Positions 7,961-11,026 of a DNA stretch of 11,026 nucleotides are shown in pieces; positions within the stretch are counted from its first letter, which is position 1, and every line of letters starts with the position of its first letter. This DNA is from Larix sibirica. Its lineage: Eukaryota > Streptophyta > Pinopsida > Pinales > Pinaceae. The position numbers were made by a program, and so were the translations under genes. The stretch is taken from positions 6,051 to 17,076 of the forward strand of contig NWUY0300040401.1 in assembly GCA_004151065.3 (NCBI GenBank), given 5' to 3'. Below the pieces are notes generated by a model that was given only the letters and a program-made list of their open reading frames with translations, was not told the DNA's origin and made no database searches.

Positions 7961-8330
7961 TAGTGATTGATGGAATTAAAACTTAGGGAATGAAACTAAA
8001 AAGCGTAATGACAACATTAGAAAAATTAATGCAATACACAGCCTAAGTTATAGATTTAATTAATCTGTAAATAAAAATATCCCAAACCAGTTTCACAATG
8101 GAAATTCTTAAAAGTGGAAATATGTCAAAATGAAGGGTTAATATGAAATGAAACTTGGGAAAATCAAATCAATATGTGACATGCTCCCTCTAGAAAAGGG
8201 AATCAAACAAAGTGTAAGTGTAATACAGATCTTAAATAGGTAAGAAGTAACAATATGATGAAATAAGCAAATTACATAGGTAAAATGATGGAAATGAATG
8301 TGATGAAAATGTAAATGATACTTGTTAACA
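7961..8330. other. AT-rich non-coding stretch
   Basis: No gene or clear repeat boundary is seen. The sequence is A-rich on the plus strand, with a purine-rich, loosely repetitive patch at about 8283-8320 made of variants of GATGAAAATG and AAATGATGG. It separates the tail of repeat copy 2 from the less repetitive region that begins near 8331. Confidence 0.4.
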
Positions 8331-9026
8331 CAGATTCTGTAGGGGGAGATTATTCCTCATTTTTGCCACAGCAGACCAGATTTTGTTCAGTCCTTTACAG
8401 CAGGCTTCACAGATACATCATGTGAGATTGATGAATTGACAGCATTCTGAGATCACAGCTAGATCAGTTTCTGTGGGCCGAGCCTTGGAGCAGGGCCCCA
8501 AGTCATTTACTGAACTTCTTTTCAGATCTCTTGCCATACATGTTGGAACCTTTGTACAGTGGACTGCTCCACTATTTGACATCAAGTTTGGATCCTAGCC
8601 TGCAGTGCTTCACATATGTGCCTATAATGTATTGTACAGTTTCAGTTATGTATCGGATGTTGTGTCCAGAGGTCATTTTATAGATGATTATGCTTGGTAT
8701 TGACAAACTGACTGGCAATAGGACTTACCTTATAACTTGTGATTATTTGATAAGCATGATGAGTAGGACAATTACATAGTATTACATCTAATGTTAGTTT
8801 GTGTGTTATATACATGTTGTTCTTTGACAAGTCTCCAAAGTATTGCACTGATCATCACCTCACTCATGGCTCATTTCAACAGTGAATACAAATCAGAATT
8901 TTCTTGTGTGCAAAATCTATTGTTTCCAGGAAATGTTTGATGAATTTCTTCTCTTGCTTACCTCTACTATGTGCTAGATCCCAGTTCCAACTTGTCTTGG
9001 GTATTATTATTTGTGTTTTCATGCAG
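8331..9026. other. Unassigned lower-copy-looking stretch
   Basis: No coding region is recognised. Base composition becomes more balanced, and the stretch includes a short GC-rich patch (GGGCCGAGCC, GCAGGGCCCC near 8477-8503). An AGGGGGAGAT run at 8341 resembles a copia-type polypurine tract, but no LTR start follows it. The final bases (TTTGTGTTTTCATGCAG, ending 9026) form a good plus-strand splice acceptor leading into the next feature. Confidence 0.35.
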
Positions 9027-9094
9027 GGAAGGAGAGTTGAGTTCGCCCATGTGCCCTAGACTCTAGTTGTCTCAGTGAAGGGGATTTGCTAAAC
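9027..9094 (+). other. Candidate non-coding or 5' UTR exon A
   Basis: The segment follows a good acceptor (TTTTCATGCAG ending at 9026) and ends at a weak donor (AAAC|GTGAAA). No convincing reading frame or known peptide is visible. Its motifs GAGTTGAGTTCGCCCA and, just downstream, GATTTTCCTTTGAGACAT are echoed in the next candidate exon and its surroundings, so the two may be old duplicates. It could be part of a non-coding transcript, an untranslated leader, or a chance match to splice consensus. Confidence 0.22.
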
Positions 9095-9226
9095 GTGAAA
9101 TCGATTTTCCTTTGAGACATTTATTTCTTGCTATTCTCTTCGCTGCTTTGCATGTCTCCTGGCTTTGTAATGCCAAGCTTAGTCTAGTTTGGTGATTATA
9201 CTCACTATTTTATCTCTGTGTGGCAG

Positions 9227-9345
9227 GGTTGAGAGAAAACAGTGACAAGTTCACCCAAGCAAGGAGGGGAAAATTTTCCTTTGACAGAGATCTATTCAGA
9301 AGTTGTTAGGGAGGAGAGAGGACTTCATCAGCCATCTGAAACAAG
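9227..9345 (+). other. Candidate exon B with strong splice signals
   Basis: The segment starts after TTTTATCTCTGTGTGGCAG and ends at AACAAG|GTGAGTA, which are good matches to the plant acceptor and donor. Two frames stop within the first 21 bases. The third is open for 26 codons (LRENSDKFTQARRGKF and onward) before a TAG, and this peptide is not recognised. An untranslated or non-coding exon fits better than an internal coding exon. Purine-rich stretches inside (AAGGAGGGGAAAA) could act as splicing enhancers, which is inference. Confidence 0.32.
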
Positions 9346-10469
9346 GTGAGTACCCAAGAACTTTGGTTTGAAAACTCTGAAAACCATTTCTCATCATTAT
9401 TTCATTCTTTGCACTATGTTTGGGTTTGCATGTGGTGGGTTTGAGTAGTGTTTTAGTTGGCTGTAGCTTTCAGGTCCTTTTGGGGGGTTATTTTCAAGAT
9501 CAATTCGTGTTTTTATAGACTCCATAGCACCCCCTTTATAGGCACCGGTCTTAGGGTAAAAATCAGCCACTTGGGCAATGTCCATTTCCCTTCATTTGCT
9601 TGTTTCACTTCGCTGTTCATGATACTTCAGAGTCTCAGACCTGAATCTTTACTTACAGCGAGTTTAATCTTGTGTTAGAGCCATTCTTAAATCAAACCCA
9701 ACTCTCAACTTTGCCCCAAATGCAATTTGCAACACATATATTGAGTCCAAGGCACTAGATTGTGAGTGGATTGTTTATCTCTAGCACAAACTCCACTTGG
9801 AACTCTTCACATCAGCTTGCTAGACATTGCTGGTATGCTGGTCTTTATTTTTAATGATTAATATCAAGGACAGCCCTCATTAAAGCTTAATCTAGCCATC
9901 TTTAAATACACCAAGTGGGTCTCAACTCAACTCACTCAAGTAGCCAATATATCTATCTTCTACCTGTGTGCTGCTTGTCTAAGTCACTCTAGGGGTTGTC
10001 TTGTATATGGTCATATCTAGCCTTTTTCCTTAGAGTGAGATCCCACAGGGTACCTACTAAAACCTCAAAGGTGCCCTGTTTCCCTCCCAAAAGCGGTTCT
10101 GTAACTACTTTAGGAAAGTTGAGTTCTTGGCAAGTACTTAGGAAAGCAGGACTGGGGACACCTCCCATGACTAGCCTGGGTCTGCATTGCGTTAATCTGG
10201 GAAGCCTAAAAAGAGAGGATTTTGCCAGAAGTGACACTTTGGGGCAAAGTCCTGAGGTTCCACTGGTCTGGCGGTTGCTACCCTCTGCCTACACGGAGAC
10301 CGCCACATTTTATGCCAACAATACTAGAAAGACACTAGGAAAACACACCACCATGCTACAGGACACTAACAACTAAGAACAAGACATGAACTAATCATGC
10401 AACAAACAAGTGAAAGTAGTGACTTGAGCATGAGGAGATTTCCCTACCACTGATCTAACACAACTAGTG
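9346..10469. other. Unassigned stretch of balanced composition
   Basis: No gene is called. Plus-strand 9996-10376 is a 126-codon frame and minus-strand 9989-10237 overlaps it; neither product has a recognised domain. The part from about 10040 to 10310 is the most GC-rich of the window and has an inverted repeat GGCGGT/ACCGCC (10270-10275 and 10299-10304). It may be the LTR or leader of an unrecognised element, but no TG...CA ends, target-site duplication or tRNA primer-binding site was found. Confidence 0.35.
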
Positions 10470-10640
10470 CCTCCATCAAACTACAAAGAACGTGATGAAC
10501 AACTGAAGCAACCTCCATCAAACCATCCAACATGATCATCAACAAGGAGAAGTGAATCTCCTCCACCAAAGATACCCATCAAATGCCAAGAATGGTAAGG
10601 AGCCATGAAGTATTATACCCCCAAATCAATCCAATGCTCC
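10470..10640. repeat. Small degenerate CTCC-type array
   Basis: Three successive starts of the form CCTCCATCAAAC or CCTCCACCAAAG occur at 10470, 10512 and 10560, spaced 42 and 48 bases, with a looser GCTCCAAAGG at 10636. The bodies between them share CATC and CAAC phrases but are poorly conserved. The style matches the arrays at 994-1775 and 7475-7960 and may be another eroded piece of the same element family. Confidence 0.4.
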
Positions 10641-11026
10641 AAAGGTACTAGCTGCAAATTTCCATCAATGTGATAAAAATACAAGCATCAAGGAAACCTC
10701 TACCTGGCACTTCTTTCCTTGAAGATAAAGCACAAAAAAACAACAGTACAATTAGGCCTAAAATTAGTGCTTCACAGAACTCTATTTTGTGGCAAAAATA
10801 GCAGTGATTTCCGGCTGGCAATGCTACGAACAAAAGCCGGTCCAGCACTCCCTTGTGGCCTTGTTTGGATCCTTTCTTTTCATGATTAGTATTCTAAGAG
10901 GAAGGGTGTTGCTTGTGTATTCCTTGAAGTCTATTACTCCTTTTTCAACAAGGAGTGATATGTTGATCAAATTTGGTTTGTGATCATATCACAGACATTT
11001 GTACTTGAGTTGATAAGATAAGATAA
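10641..11026. other. Right-edge spacer with hairpin, palindrome and GATAA units
   Basis: No gene is supported. Open frames of 64-66 codons lie on both strands and have no family signature. A hairpin (ATTACTCCTT at 10933, AAGGAGTGAT at 10950, one G-T-type mismatch, 7-base loop) is followed by TGTGAT-CAT-ATCACA (10979-10993). Three tandem GATAA units (11012-11026) run into the window edge, so the length of this microsatellite is unknown. Confidence 0.45.

Noticed and set aside
8341-8360. AGGGGGAGAT resembling a copia polypurine tract next to a 3' LTR
   Set aside because: The following bases do not begin with TG, no RNase H or integrase remains lie upstream, and no second LTR was found.
10270-10304. 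GGCGGT/ACCGCC inverted repeat as a terminator or regulatory hairpin
   Set aside because: The stem is only six bases with a 23-base loop and no T-run; no bacterial context supports a terminator.
9996-10376. 126-codon plus-strand open frame in the most GC-rich part
   Set aside because: No recognised motif and an overlapping antisense frame; fewer stops are expected where GC content rises.

Overview
This window looks like intergenic or intronic DNA from a large, repeat-rich plant nuclear genome, most likely a gymnosperm (conifer-type). Three things point that way: it is AT-rich, it has no long open reading frame on either strand, and it carries plant-type splice signals, one recognisable plant gene exon and several layers of decayed repeats. 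The species call is inference. Nothing bacterial (operons, ribosome binding sites, CRISPR) is present.

Layout. About 40-940 is a dispersed repeat module whose second, diverged copy lies in the same orientation at about 6510-7495. Each copy is followed by a degenerate short-period region rich in CTCCAA motifs (about 994-1775 and 7475-7960), so the pair looks like two old insertions of one non-coding retroelement-like family. A recent tandem duplication of about 230 bp lies at 2474-2933. At 3020-3400 there is AT-rich sequence with a cluster of short perfect palindromes. On the minus strand, 4005-4037 is a 33-nt internal exon encoding VENVKALLEVE, which matches the ubiquitin-like domain of plant DDI1 (DNA-damage inducible 1). 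No other DDI1 exon was found, so the window probably lies across two long introns of that gene, unless the exon is an orphan.

A second tandem repeat (136-bp unit, two copies) spans 4997-5265. It is followed on the plus strand at 5341-5607 by a decayed BED-type zinc finger of the kind found at the N terminus of plant hAT transposases, interrupted by one stop codon. A 139-codon unassigned minus-strand frame follows at 5659-6078. From 8330 to 10470 the sequence is less repetitive and somewhat richer in GC. It includes two exon-like segments on the plus strand (9027-9094 and 9227-9345) with good acceptor signals, one also with a strong donor, but no recognisable protein. A small CTCC-type degenerate array (10470-10640) and a run of GATAA units at the right edge close the window.

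There is no gene system here in the usual sense. The informative content is one host-gene microexon, one transposase relic and the repeat architecture around them. All percent-identity statements are visual estimates.
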